From assembly GCA_008828725.1 (NCBI GenBank), contig MEHQ01001672.1, positions 1 to 64,000 on the forward strand: a DNA stretch of 64,000 bases, given 5' to 3'. The position numbers and the translations under genes are program-made. The notes under the pieces were generated by a model that saw nothing but the letters and a program-made list of their open reading frames with translations, ran no database searches and was not told the origin of the DNA. Every line of letters begins with the position of its first letter. Within the stretch, counting starts at the first letter, position 1. Below are positions 42,727-55,439 of this stretch, piece by piece. Source of the DNA: Saccharina japonica. Lineage: Eukaryota; Sar; Phaeophyceae; Laminariales; Laminariaceae.

Positions 42727-45683
42727 CAGGGTTATTTACGGTGCGGTTTTTCTGAACTGTTCGGTGCGGGTTAACCGCACCGAACCGCACCGTAGGATGT
42801 TTGCCCTCATGAAAACCGCACCGCACCGCACCGCACCGTAGGTTTTGCGATATCGGAAAACCGCACCGAACCGCACCGTAGGAAACAAAATATAACCGAA
42901 CCGCACCGTAGGGTTTTTTGCGATATCGGAAAACCGCACCGAACCGCACCGTAGGAAACAAAATATAACCGAACCGCACCGTAGGGTTCACGACATCTGA
43001 ACCGCACCGAACCGCACCGTAGCATTTACGATTTCTGAAAACCGCACCGAACCGCACCGTAGGAAATATCGTAGCACCGAACCGCACCGTAGGATTTTCA
43101 ATATCTGAAAACCGCACCGAACCGCACCGTAAAATTCCCGATTTCTGAAAACCGTACCGAACCGCACCGTAGGAAATATCACAGCACCGAACCGCACCGT
43201 AGGATTTTCAATATCTGAAAACCGTACCGAACCGCACCGTACCAAGATTATCGATTTCTTAAAACCGCACCGAACCGCACCGTAGGAATGTCATAGAAAC
43301 CGCACCGCACCGTGTGCATCAAGATACGGTGCTAAAACCCGTTAGATACGTTATTTAACGGTGCGGTTAACTTGAAACCGTATACAAACCGCGGTTCCAT
43401 CGACCGCGGAACGGTGCTATAGGGTCACGGTTTCGCACGGTTTATGGCGATTTCTGCTCGGTTTCGTGTCAAAAGTGCTCTCGCTAGCTTGGTTGATCTT
43501 ATTATGGTATTTCATATTTTGATTATATATATTTTTTTTTGACGTAAAAATGCAAAAAAGTTTAATTGTATACGTGGTATATTTATATGTTCGGAGTATA
43601 TATGTACGTATGTCATATTTCATATTAATTTATTATTAATAATTATTTCTTTTTTATCAGCTGATCTCGTATATATTTATTATTTATAAATTATCCGTAA
43701 AAATATTGAAATTGGATATCGGTAAAAACCGAGTAATACAAAAGTACGAAAAAATAGAAAATGCACAAATATACAATTACACAAATACACAAATACGAAA
43801 AACACAGGGAACCCGGAAATGCGTGCCAAAGCGTGCACGCCAGCAAAGCTGATTTGCCACACATCGCCACACCCCACACCCCACCGCCGACACCACCACA
43901 CCGGCGCGTGAAAAGCTACTACCGGTACGGAACTTGCGGATGCGCAGCCTTCCCCGGCCGAAGAGGTGGAAGCTACAAGCACATCCAGCCCGCAGCCCGC
44001 AGCCCGCAGCCGGTGCCCCGGAGCCCGCAGCCAGTCAGTGTTGCGCAGTCCGCAGCTGGTCAGCAGTTGGCCGCCTGTGCAGCTTTGGCCCCCCACCCTG
44101 CCGTCGGTTCTATGCTGGGGCCTGCACTATCGGGAGCCGCCGCGACATGCCCTCCTCCGGCCGCGACGGCGCTGCTATTAGTCGGCACAGTTCGTCGTGA
44201 AATAGTCGACGTTGCGGAGGAAGCCTGGAGCAAGGTCTCCCCCGTGTGGTAGTTATTGCTCTCTTCGCTTTGCGTAGAAAGTAAACAATATATATATATA
44301 TACAAGGGGTTGCGGCTGACGCCGCCCGATCAACGAATCGAAACCAAGACCTTGGTAGTGGCTGCAGTGGGCGTTAGAAGGACGCCTACTTGCTGTTGAA
44401 TGATAATAATAACACGCAGGGTAGCAGCACGCCGCAGTGGGGAGGCGGTGGAGGCACATGCTGGTCGAGAGCATTCTGTACGTTAGGAAACGCTCGTTCC
44501 GAGAAACATCTATTATTATAATATAGTTAACGCTATGATACGTGGTGAAAGTATTATATATGATACGATTCGCAAAGGGGCGCGACTCTAGCGGGCTTGA
44601 AGGTCGCAGCCCAAAACGGCCGACGTGCGTGACAACAAATGACGTGTGTACGGAACGGAAAGGAAACGCACGTTCCGAGAAACATCTATTATTATAATAT
44701 AGTGAAACGCTATGATACGTGGTGAAATTATTCTATGTGATATACTACGGGTATCAATATTAATAGTACAGGGGGGGGGGGGGAGGCGATACGACTCCGC
44801 TGGCGGCCACGCTAAAATGGAGGCACCGTATTCGACGGCGATAGATGAATAGTGGCACCGTATTCGACGTCAAGATGAACCAGTGAGCAGCTTATCGCTA
44901 ACGTTATTTGTAAGTTGTAAGAGAGTTATGCACCTTGCACGAATACCGTACGAAACCGCGGTTTTGTACGGTTTATTCATACGCTGCCTGTAGTGGTTTC
45001 GGTAGTGCGGTACTGTAGTGCCCCAAGAAAAGGGAAAAAAAACGCACAAAACCGCGGTTTTGTACGGTTTGTTCATACGGTGCACCGTGGAGAAACAGCG
45101 GTTTTGAACGGTTTTCCCTACGGGGATTGGAACCGCACCGTAGCAAAAACTGTTCTACGGGGAACCGCACCGAACCGCACAGTAGGATGTATCACAGCAC
45201 CGAACCGCACCGTAGGATTTACTAAATCTAAAAAACCGCACCGAACCGCACCGTAGGATTTCGTATTTTTGAAAACCGCACCGAACCGCACCGTAGGATG
45301 CATGAAAAAACCGAACCGCACCGTTGCATTTACGATTTCTGAAAACCGCACCGAACCGCACCGTAGGATTCCTGATTTAAGAAAACCACACCGAACCGCA
45401 CCGTAGGATGCATGAAAAAAACGATCCGCACCGTTGCATTTACGATTTCGGAAAACCGCACCGAACCGCACCGTAGAATTCCTGATTTCTGAAAACCGCA
45501 CCGAACCGCACCGTAGGATGCACGAAAAAACCGAACCGCACCGTAGGATTTACAATATCGGATAACCGCACCGAACCGCACCGTAAGATTTCCGCTTTCT
45601 GAAAACCGCACCGAACCGGACCGTAGGATTTTTCGAAAAAAAAAACCGCACCGTGCACGGACGGTTAACCGTAAAGAACCCTG
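42727..45683. mobile_element. hAT-like minisatellite element, copy 2
   Basis: Starts CAGGGTTATTTACGGTGCGG and ends AACCGTAAAGAACCCTG. Minisatellite arrays lie at 42735-43420 and 45130-45680 in minus orientation, around a non-minisatellite core (43.4-45.1 kb) with AT-rich and GCAGCCC-rich parts. The left flank is AAAAATTC and the right flank ATAGCGTG. The flanks do not match, suggesting rearrangement after insertion. Open frames inside are not supported as genes. Confidence 0.75.
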
Positions 45684-46376
45684 ATAGCGTGGGTAAACAA
45701 AATTCGACGAGAGTTGACGAGGGAAGAAAGTGATGAAATCTTCTCGCGATAAAAATGCAAAGCAAGAACCGTAGTGGGGGAGGAGGGAGAGGAGCCTACT
45801 TTGTGACCCCGGATCTGAGTTACGACTAGGGAGGGAGAAAGACGGAAGTGCGAAGATAATAAATAGGATGGACAAAAATAAAAAATAAAAAAGTCCGCAA
45901 CACAAGCATCCAGGTTAGGGGTTATGGTTCTAGGTTCTAGGGATGTACATCAACTCTTTTTCGGGGTTGATTTGATTGTTGATTAATTTGTCCAAATCGT
46001 GTTGATTTAATCATGATTAGTTGATTAATATCAACACAATCAACTACACGATGATGTGATTAATAATCATGATTATCGGTTGATTGTTGATGGTTTCCAC
46101 GGTTACACCACAAAACGCCTCTTTTTGATTCAAAAATAATCAACTAATCATGATTAATTTCAATAATCAACTAATCACTGATTAGTTAATTTGTGGCAAT
46201 GTGCGCCAAGAAGTACGCTAGACTTTGAAATATTGATGTTCGTGTGGGCACTGTGGTTTTTTCAACTTCCGGTGTATCAAATTCTTGAAGTTTCCGGTTT
46301 CGTGTCATACGATCGTAAAAAAAAAACAGTCAAAAAGTGCTACGACATCTATCATAACACACGTCAGAGGGGGTTG
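45684..46376. repeat. Dispersed repeat block shared with 52556-53140
   Basis: Contains the GTTGACGAGGGAAGAAAGTG family segment and, from about 45937, an AT-rich block starting TAGGGATGTACATCAACTCT with many ATCATGATTA/TTGATTAATT palindromes. The matching block in the second duplication unit begins at about 52725. The AT-rich part may be another MITE. Confidence 0.6.
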
Positions 46377-47050
46377 TGAGGGTATTACCGCTGAGCTATA
46401 GGGGTAAAAGATCGATCGATTACCCAGCCCAGGGTAATCCTTATAACACTCTCCCCCCCTCTGAACGGCGGGATATTTGGGACGTCGGTACCGTATACGG
46501 CCGTACGTTGACCTACCCGTTCCGTTTCAATACCTGGGGAACCAGGGAGACGTGTTTTTTGGGGACGCACGCGCAAGCGTTTCTGAAAAAAGAAACGTTC
46601 GAAGTGAGATTCGAACCCGTGTCCTGCCGACGACGCCAAATGTGAGGGTATACCACTGAGCTATAGGGGTAAAAGATCGATCGATTACCCAGCCCAGGGT
46701 AATCCTTATAACACTCTCCCCCCCTCTGAACGGCGGGATATTTGGGACGTCGGTACCGTATACGGCCGTACGTTGACCTACCCGCTTCGTTTCAATACCT
46801 GGGGAACCAGGGAGACGCGTTTTTTAGGGACGCACGCGCAAGCGTTTCTATATAAGAAAACGTTCGAAGTGAGATTCGAACCCGTGTCCTCGACGACGTC
46901 AAATGTGAGGGTATTACCTGCTGAGCTATAGGGGTAAAAGATCGATCGATTACCCAGCCCAGGGTAATCCTTATAACATGAGGGTGATACCTGGCGAGGT
47001 ATAGGGGTAATAGATCGATCGATTACCCAGCCCAGGGTAATTCCTTAATA
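46377..47050 (-). repeat. Tandem tRNA-like SINE units
   Basis: On the minus strand each ~268-bp unit begins ACCCCTATAGCTCAG(T/C)GGTA (near-perfect A box) and carries CACGGGTTCGAATCTCAC (B box). A common body with GTACGGCCGTATACGGTACC and ATCGATCGATCTTTTACCCC follows. There are two full units plus two or three partial ones. The tRNA arms do not pair properly, so I call these tRNA-derived repeats and not tRNA genes. A second array lies at 53140-53830. Confidence 0.65.
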
Positions 47051-47099
47051 AAATCGAGTAAACTTATTATATACGAGCATCTGTACCAGGTAGGCCATA

Positions 47100-47285
47100 A
47101 CAAATACCACAGATTGCTCCGAGTATACCCGATACCAGCTGCTCGATACTCCGAGTATACTCAGAGTAATCAGTATGTTTTTCGTACTCCGAGTACTGAG
47201 AGTAATTAGAGGTACTGGTGGCCTATATTCTCCCCCCCGGAAAAAAAAAAAAAAGTTTTTAAACCTTTGGAGTAATGAGCAGTAC
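47100..47285. repeat. TACTCCGAGTA satellite, short array
   Basis: GCTCCGAGTATACCCGATAC leads into ACTCCGAGTATACTC and similar. A poly(A) insertion near 47243 disrupts it relative to the copy at 53885-54030. Confidence 0.75.
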
Positions 47286-48884
47286 TACTGGTATCGGGGG
47301 GTTGGCGAGGCGGCGGACCATTTCATGGCGAGGTGGCACAGGGCCGAAGCGGAGAGGAGCTGGCTACAGCATACAGCTGAGGACGCCAAGAGAGGCGACC
47401 AGGAGAGGGGGGGGGGGGGGAGGGGCGGCCGTACTGATACAGCTGTCGACGAATGCAGAAACGAAATGGTAGATCGTGTGGCCAGATATCGGCTCGACTA
47501 GTCCTTGAATTCTATTATTTGTTTCCTGTTGATGTGTTCACTGGGGGGGGGGCGCAGAGGTAGTATCGACTCTTGACACCGTTTTTGTTTTTAGAGTGGG
47601 AATGAGATGGCAGAAGGTGTGACATGGTCCCCGTATCAGTTTGTATAGCAGAGACGGGAACTTGTTGTTACCATCGCCTTGAGCTTGCCTTGATAACTAT
47701 TTTCTCTTTTCCTCTCTCGTGTCTTCTTTCTTGATTTTTTTGCCTTGGGTTATCTTCCTTTTGGTTTATATGGAAATCTTATCCTTGTTGGCAAGTCATC
47801 TTTTGTCGTCACTCGATAACACGGAGTAATAATCAGTAGTAATGCATAGTTCATTATGCTCAAGAGTTGGATCCTCGAGATACCGAGTAGTGGCCAATCA
47901 GAGTTCATTATCAATCAAGCCAGTAAAGGTATGCAGGACAATTAATACATTTGTCGTACCTGGTGTCTACTATATCGTAAGTGGTTTAGTTGCTCGGTAA
48001 CCACGTGTGGAACAACATTCCTCGAAGTAAACACGATGCGGAATAATTGATAAGCTGTCGTGGTACATTGTGTGAAGTACAATATGTATTTCCGTATATT
48101 GACTGCGTACTGCGTACAAAATCGGTCACGATTGTTGTTGCGTTGTCTTACGTATGGGTGTCGTACGAAGTACATGTTGCTCTTGTGAGATGCAAACTAT
48201 CGTAGCAAGGGCATGTTGCTGTTTGCGATCCTCAAGATCGTCAAGGAAACAGGGGCGTTTACACACCCACTCTCCCACTCCTCTTCTTTTGCTCATCATC
48301 AGCCTCGCTTTTGAGCACATACATTAATCAACATTGTTGGCCTGGAGTCTTCTCTTCTATTGAAGCGTTCATACAAGTTCGCCTAACAGCGACTTAAGCG
48401 TTCACCTCAAATGTAGGTTGTGTCTTGACTGGTCATCAGCAAGCGAACCTACAGCGTACACACCAGCTACGAGCTGGTACACACGCTGAACCCACATCTT
48501 TATTATTGTTTCCACTCTATGCCGGTGTCTCTCTCTTTTTTTCGTGTTGCCTCGCCCGTGCAGCAGTTATCTGTTCCTCTTGGGCACGTGTGCTTTTCGT
48601 CTAGGGGCACTTCTGTCTCTCTGCGTCATTTGTATTCTGTTTGATTTCATAATTTGTTTTTTATTTGTCTTTTTTTCTTATTTTTTGGTTCGGCTCGTGT
48701 CGCTGTGTTCTCGTACCCGATACGTTACGCATCTCACTTGCATTACCCATTAATTTGCGTTTATTTTGTTTTGGTTTTTCTCTGTTTCACAGCCTGAACA
48801 CAGAATTTGTATCTCTCTAGGACTGGGAATCAGGACAGGCACTGGGTGTACTGATGATGTGGTTGAGTAGAAAGAACGGGTTTA
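47286..48884 (+). mobile_element. LINE 3' end fragment, with internal insertion
   Basis: Encodes WYRGVGEAADHFMARWHRAE in the plus direction, followed by the same 3' UTR as the 28.5-30.2 kb LINE (TGACACCGTTTTTG, GGTCCCCGTATCAG, TGCCGGTGTCTCTC), ending GAACGGGTTTA at the ambiguous base 48885. A 760-bp insertion (47745-48507) is absent from the paralogues at 54490 and 28860. Confidence 0.78.
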
Positions 48885-51300
48885 NACAGCCATCGGCAGA
48901 ACCCACAAAAAAAAAGTGCCGTTCTCAGATGGTTACTACTGTAGTACGACTCCAAATTTGGCGGCTGCGTTGGTACGTCTGCAGCGCATTTATTTGCAGA
49001 CGTTAACAGTTTTGGAATCGAAGTCGATCTCGTCGAGAAACTCCATGCCCAGCAAATCAAGTCGCATATGGAGGTATGCCGATACTAAAGTCTATACGAA
49101 AGTCCGAAAAACCTGCACCGCCGATGACGCTGATACTTCGTGTGAACATTCCTTGAGGCACTACGAAACAATCGATATCCTCACCATTGTCTAGTTCTGT
49201 CAAGAGATAAGGCGTGTTTACGATCGGCAATACAAAGTTAAGATACTTCGATGAGCGACACAAAACCGGTTTTCGCAGCTCAATTTTTCGAATTTTGGGC
49301 TGAACTTTTGACACACACGTGGTTTGAAGCGCTTCTGTCCAGAGCTTCAAGCGAAGACCTAAAAACAAATCGTTTTTTTTACGTACAATCCGGCCGATTT
49401 CCCGATTGGGTTTTTTCTGAAAGGGTCATAACTTTTTCCGAGTCACAATTTGTTTTTTTTAGGTCTTCGCTTGAGCCATTGGGGTAAGACCTAAGTCCAT
49501 GCAAAAATTCCAGGGTTATTTACGGTGCGGTTTTTCTGAACTGTTCGGTGCGGGTTAACCGCACCGAACCGCACCGTAGGATGTTTGCCCTCATGAAAAC
49601 CGCACCGCACCGCACCGCACCGTAGGTTTTGCGATATCGGAAAACCGCACCGAACCGCACCGTAGGAAACAAAATATAACCGAACCGCACCGTAGGGTTT
49701 TTTGCGATATCGGAAAACCGCACCGAACCGCACCGTAGGAAACAAAATATAACCGAACCGCACCGTAGGGTTCACGACATCTGAACCGCACCGAACCGCA
49801 CCGTAGCATTTACGATTTCTGAAAACCGCACCGAACCGCACCGTAGGAAATATCGTAGCACCGAACCGCACCGTAGGATTTTCAATATCTGAAAACCGCA
49901 CCGAACCGCACCGTAAAATTCCCGATTTCTGAAAACCGTACCGAACCGCACCGTAGGAAATATCACAGCACCGAACCGCACCGTAGGATTTTCAATATCT
50001 GAAAACCGTACCGAACCGCACCGTACCAAGATTATCGATTTCTTAAAACCGCACCGAACCGCACCGTAGGAATGTCATAGAAACCGCACCGCACCGTGTG
50101 CATCAAGATACGGTGCTAAAACCCGTTAGATACGTTATTTAACGGTGCGGTTAACTTGAAACCGTATACAAACCGCGGTTCCATCGACCGCGGAACGGTG
50201 CTATAGGGTCACGGTTTCGCACGGTTTATGGCGATTTCTGCTCGGTTTCGTGTCAAAAGTGCTCTCGCTAGCTTGGTTGATCTTATTATGGTATTTCATA
50301 TTTTGATTATATATATTTTTTTTTGACGTAAAAATGCAAAAAAGTTTAATTGTATACGTGGTATATTTATATGTTCGGAGTATATATGTACGTATGTCAT
50401 ATTTCATATTAATTTATTATTAATAATTATTTCTTTTTTATCAGCTGATCTCGTATATATTTATTATTTATAAATTATCCGTAAAAATATTGAAATTGGA
50501 TATCGGTAAAAACCGAGTAATACAAAAGTACGAAAAAATAGAAAATGCACAAATATACAATTACACAAATACACAAATACGAAAAACACAGGGAACCCGG
50601 AAATGCGTGCCAAAGCGTGCACGCCAGCAAAGCTGATTTGCCACACATCGCCACACCCCACACCCCACCGCCGACACCACCACACCGGCGCGTGAAAAGC
50701 TACTACCGGTACGGAACTTGCGGATGCGCAGCCTTCCCCGGCCGAAGAGGTGGAAGCTACAAGCACATCCAGCCCGCAGCCCGCAGCCCGCAGCCGGTGC
50801 CCCGGAGCCCGCAGCCAGTCAGTGTTGCGCAGTCCGCAGCTGGTCAGCAGTTGGCCGCCTGTGCAGCTTTGGCCCCCCACCCTGCCGTCGGTTCTATGCT
50901 GGGGCCTGCACTATCGGGAGCCGCCGCGACATGCCCTCCTCCGGCCGCGACGGCGCTGCTATTAGTCGGCACAGTTCGTCGTGAAATAGTCGACGTTGCG
51001 GAGGAAGCCTGGAGCAAGGTCTCCCCCGTGTGGTAGTTATTGCTCTCTTCGCTTTGCGTAGAAAGTAAACAATATATATATATATACAAGGGGTTGCGGC
51101 TGACGCCGCCCGATCAACGAATCGAAACCAAGACCTTGGTAGTGGCTGCCGGTGGGCGTTAGAAGGACGCCTACTTGCTGTTGAATGATAATAATAACAC
51201 GCAGGGTAGCAGCACGCCGCAGTGGGGAGGCGGTGGAGGCACATGCTGGTCGAGAGCATTCTGTACGTTAGGAAACGCTCGTTCCGAGAAACATCTATTA
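48885..51300. repeat. Segmental duplication of 42102-44520
   Basis: Offset 6784. Over about 2.25 kb I find a single substitution (42180 versus 48964 region) before small differences begin near 44355/51140. The duplication starts at base 48885, which is N. Confidence 0.88.
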
Positions 51301-52466
51301 TTATAATATAGTGAAACGCTATGATACGTGGTGAAAGTATTCTATATGATACGATTCGCAAAGGGGCGCGACTCTAGCGGGCTTGAAGGTCGCAGCCCAA
51401 AACGGCCGACGTGCGTGACAACAAATGACGTGTGTACGGAACGGAAAGGAAACGCACGTTCCGAGAAACATATATTATTATAATATAGTGAAACTATGAT
51501 ACGTGGTGAAATTATTCTATTGATATACTACGGGTATCAATATTAATAGTACAGGGGGGGGGGGTGGAGGCGATACGACTCCGCTGGCGGCCACGCTAAA
51601 ATGGAGGCACCGTATTCGACGGCGATAGATGAATAGTGGCACCGTATTCGACGTCAAGATGAACCAGTGAGCAGCTTATCGCTAACGTTATTTTTAACTT
51701 GTAAGAGAGTTATGTACCTTGCACGAAAACCGTACGAACCCGCGGGTTTTGCGGTTTTTTCATACGATGCCTGTAGCGGTTTCGTTAGTGCAGTAGTAGT
51801 GCCCCGAGAAAACAAAGGGGCAAAAACCGTACGAAACCGCGGTTTTGCACGGTTTATTGATACGGTGCACCGTGGAGAAACAGCGGATATGAACGGTTTT
51901 CCCTACGGGGGTTGGAACCGCACCGTAGCAAAACCCGTTCAACGGGGAACCGCACCGGACCGCACCGTAGGATATATCACAGCACCGAACCGCACCGTAG
52001 GATTTACTAAATCTAAAAAACCGCACCGAACCGCACCGTAGGATTTCTGATTTTTGAAAACCGCACCGAACCGCACCGTAGGATGCATGAAAAAACCGAA
52101 CCGCACCGTTGCATTCACGATTTCTGAAAACCACACCGAACCGCACCGTAGGATTCCCGATGTATAAAAACCACACCGAACCGCACCGTAGGATGCATGA
52201 AAAAACCGATCAGCACCGTTGCATTTACGATTTTTGAAAACCGCACCAAACCGCACCGTAGGATTCCTGATTTCTGAAAACCGCACCGAACCGCACCGTA
52301 GGATGCACGAAAAAACCGAACCGCACCGTAGGATTTACAATATCGGGTAACCGCACCGAACCGCACCGTAAGATTTCCGCTTTCTGAAAACCGCACCGAA
52401 CCGGACCGTAGGATCTTCGAAAAAAAAACCGCACCGTGCACGGACGGTTAACCGTAAAGAACCCTG
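49511..52466. mobile_element. hAT-like minisatellite element, copy 3
   Basis: Same structure as copy 2. The left flank AAAAATTC and right flank AAAATTTC match at 7 of 8 positions, compatible with an aged 8-bp target duplication. This suggests copy 3 keeps the original insertion context and copy 2 was recombined on its right side. Confidence 0.75.
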
Positions 52467-53139
52467 AAAATTTCAGTTCGAAATTCGTAAAACTGAGCTG
52501 CGAAAAAGCATTTAACTATATAATATGTCGTTCTGCTCTCATCCAGACCAGCTCGTAGTGGGGGAGGAGGGAGAGGAGCCTACTTTGTGACCCCGGATCT
52601 GAGTTACGACTAGAGAGAGGGAGAAAGACGGAAGTGCGAAGATAATGAATGGGATGGACAAACAAAAAACAACAAAAAACCCGAAATACTCCGAGTACAA
52701 GAAACAATTGTACGTATATACTAGGGATGTACATCAACTCTTTTTCGGGGTTGATTTGATTGTTGATTAATTTGTCCAAATCGTGTTGATTTAATCATGA
52801 TTAGTTGATTAATATCAACACAATCAACTACACGATGATGTGATTAATAATCATGATTATCGGTTGATTGTTGATGGTTTTCACGGTTACACCACAAAAC
52901 GCCTCTTTTTGATTCAAAAATAATCAACTAATCATGATTAATTTCAATAATCAACTAATCACTGATGATTAGTTAATTTGTGGCAATGTGCGCCAAGAAG
53001 TACGTAGACTTTGAAATATTGATGTTCCGTGTTGGGCACGTGGTTTTCAACTTCCGGTGATTCAAATTCTGAAGTTCCGGGTTTCGTGTCATACGATCGT
53101 AAAAAAAAACAGTCATGTTTTATTATAAGCATAAGATAG

Positions 53140-53835
53140 TGTGAGGGTATTACCTGCTGAGTAATAGGGGTAAAAGATCGATCGATTACCCAGCCCAGGG
53201 TAATCCTTATAACACTCTCCCCCCCTCTGAACGGCGGGATATTTGGGACGTCGGTACCGTATACGGCCGTACGTTGACCTACCCGCTTCGTTTCAATACC
53301 CTGGGGAACCAGGGAGGCGTGTTTTTTAGGGACGCACGCGCAAGCGTTTCTATAAAAGAAACGTTCGAAGTGAGATTCGAACCCGTGTCCTGCCGACGAC
53401 GTCAAATGTGAGTGTGAGGGTATTACCGCTGAGCTATAGGGGTAAAAGATCGATCGATTACCCAGCCCAGGGTAATCCTTATAGCACTCTCCCCCCCACT
53501 GAACGGCGGGACATTTGGGACGTCGGTACCGTATACGGCCGTACGTTGACCTACCCTCTTTGTTTCAATGCCTACCGGGGGAACCAGGGAGACGTGTTTT
53601 TTAGGGACGCACGCGCAAGCGTTTCTATAAAAGAAACGTTCGAAGTAAGTGAGATTCGAACCCGTGTCCTCGACGACGTCAAATGTGAGGGTATTACCGC
53701 TTAGCTATAGAGGTAAAATATCGATCGATTACCCAGCCCAGGGTAATCCTTATAACATGAGGGTATTACCTGCTGAGCTATAGGGGTAAAAGATCGATCG
53801 ATTACCCAGCCCAGGGTAATCCTTATAACAATACG
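53140..53835 (-). repeat. Tandem tRNA-like SINE units, second array
   Basis: Same units as 46377-47050, with the A box CTATAGCTCAGCGGTAATA and B box GGGTTCGAATCTCAC on the minus strand. Minor length differences between units show that the array evolved after duplication. Confidence 0.65.
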
Positions 53836-53884
53836 AAGTAACTTATTATATACGAGCATCTGGTACCAGGTAGCATAACAATAC

Positions 53885-54892
53885 CACAGATGCTCCGAGT
53901 ATACCCGATACCAGCTGCTCGATACTCCGAGTATACTCAGAGTATCGAGTATGTTTCGTACTCCGAGTACTGAGAGTATTAGAGTACTGGTGGCCTAAAT
54001 ACTCGGAGTACTTGGAGTATGAGCAGTACTACTGGTATCGGGGGGTTGGCGAGGCGGCGGACCATTTCATGGCGAGGTGGCACAGGGCCGAAGCGGAGAG
54101 GAGCTGGCTACGGCATACAGCTGAGGACGCCAAGAGAGGCGACCAGGAGAGGGGGGGGGGGGGGGGGCGGGGGCGGCCCTTGTGATACAGCTGGGGGCGA
54201 ATGCAGAAACGAAATGGGAGATCGTGTGGCCAGATATCGGCTCGATTAGTCCTTGAATTCTATTATTTGTTTCCTGTTGATGTGTTCACTGGGGGGGGCG
54301 GGGCAGAGGTAGTATCGACTCTTGACACCGTTTTTGTTTTTAGAGTGGGAAGGAGATGGCAGAAGGTGTGACATGGTCCCCGTATCAGTTTTTATAGCAG
54401 AGACGGGAACTTGTTGTGACCATCGCCTTGAGCTTGCCTTGAGAACTATTTTTCTCTTTTCCTCTCTCGTGTCTTCTTTCTTGCTTTTTTTGCCTTGTTT
54501 CTCCCTTTGTTTCCACCCTATGCCGGTGTCTCTCTCTTTTTTTCGTGTTGCCTCGCCCGTGCAGCAGTTATCTGTTCCTCTTGGGCACGTGTGCTTTTCG
54601 TCTAGGGGCACTTCTGTCTCTCTGCGTCATTTGTATTCTGTTTGATTTCATAATTTGTTTTTTATTTGTCTTTTTTTCTTATTTTTTGGTTCGGCTCGTG
54701 TCGCTGTGTTCTCGTACCCGATACGTTACGCATCTCACTTGCATTACCCATTAATTTGCGTTTATTTTGTTTTGGTTTTTCTCTGTTTCACAGCCTGAAC
54801 ACAGAATTTGTATCTCTCTAGGACTGGGAATCAGGACAGGCACTGGGTGTACTGATGATGTGGTTGAGTAGAAAGAACGGGTTTAATGTGAA
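53885..54892 (+). mobile_element. TACTCCGAGTA segment and LINE 3' end, second copy
   Basis: Parallels 47100-48884 without the 760-bp insertion. It ends GGGTTTAATGTGAAG directly followed by an (ACA)27-like tail, showing the natural 3' end of this LINE family. Confidence 0.8.
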
Positions 54893-54893
54893 G

Positions 54894-54972
<79 letters not shown>

Positions 54973-54974
54973 CT
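54893..54974. repeat. (ACA)n microsatellite tail of LINE
   Basis: About 27 perfect ACA units immediately after the LINE 3' end. Poly-Thr and poly-Val frames here are artefacts. Confidence 0.92.
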
Positions 54975-55190
54975 AAAGGCCCAAATACTCCGAGTACTGG
55001 GAGTATGAGCAGTACTTTTCCTCGAGTACAAGCAGTATACCCGGAGTACAAACATCTAAATTACTCGGAGTACTCCGAGTTCCGGGAGTATTGAACACCG
55101 AAATTCTTCAGCATTCGAGTAAAATACTCCGAGTAATACCCTAACCCGGAGTACCTCGGAGTACATAACCCCGAAATACTACGAGTAATC
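54975..55190. repeat. TACTCCGAGTA satellite, short array
   Basis: Continues the palindromic 10-mer family. It matches 39350-39560 closely (GGAGTATTGAACACCGAAA). Confidence 0.8.
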
Positions 55191-55439
55191 AGTGTCGATG
55201 TTTTTATAATGCTGTGCCTAACACAGGTGTTCAGGATAGATTCGGGTAATTGTCGATTGACGTGATGGCTTTGGTTGGCTGTTCTTTTTCACTGTGTGCC
55301 CGCGGACTGTCATTCTGGCAGCACTTCAGACAGCAGCGGCGTGCTCCATCTTGTTCCCACGCCTACCGTGTGTTTTTGTACAGACAGCACTTCAGACAGT
55401 AGTCACGCTGTAGTATAGTAGACAAATTCATTGGTAAAG

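Noticed and set aside
43761..44252. 163-codon frame (and identical copy at 50545-51036), Ala/Pro-rich
   Set aside because: Lies inside the hAT-like element core, is low-complexity GCAGCCC repeat in part, and matches no family. It is not supported as a gene.
46590..46690. A true tRNA gene on the minus strand
   Set aside because: A and B boxes are excellent, but the acceptor and T stems do not pair and the unit recurs many times with the same flanking body. It is better explained as a tRNA-derived repeat.
40416..52441. Many frames with TVRFGAVF / YGAVRCGF motifs
   Set aside because: Products of the 40-bp minisatellite inside hAT-like elements, open in all three frames by composition.
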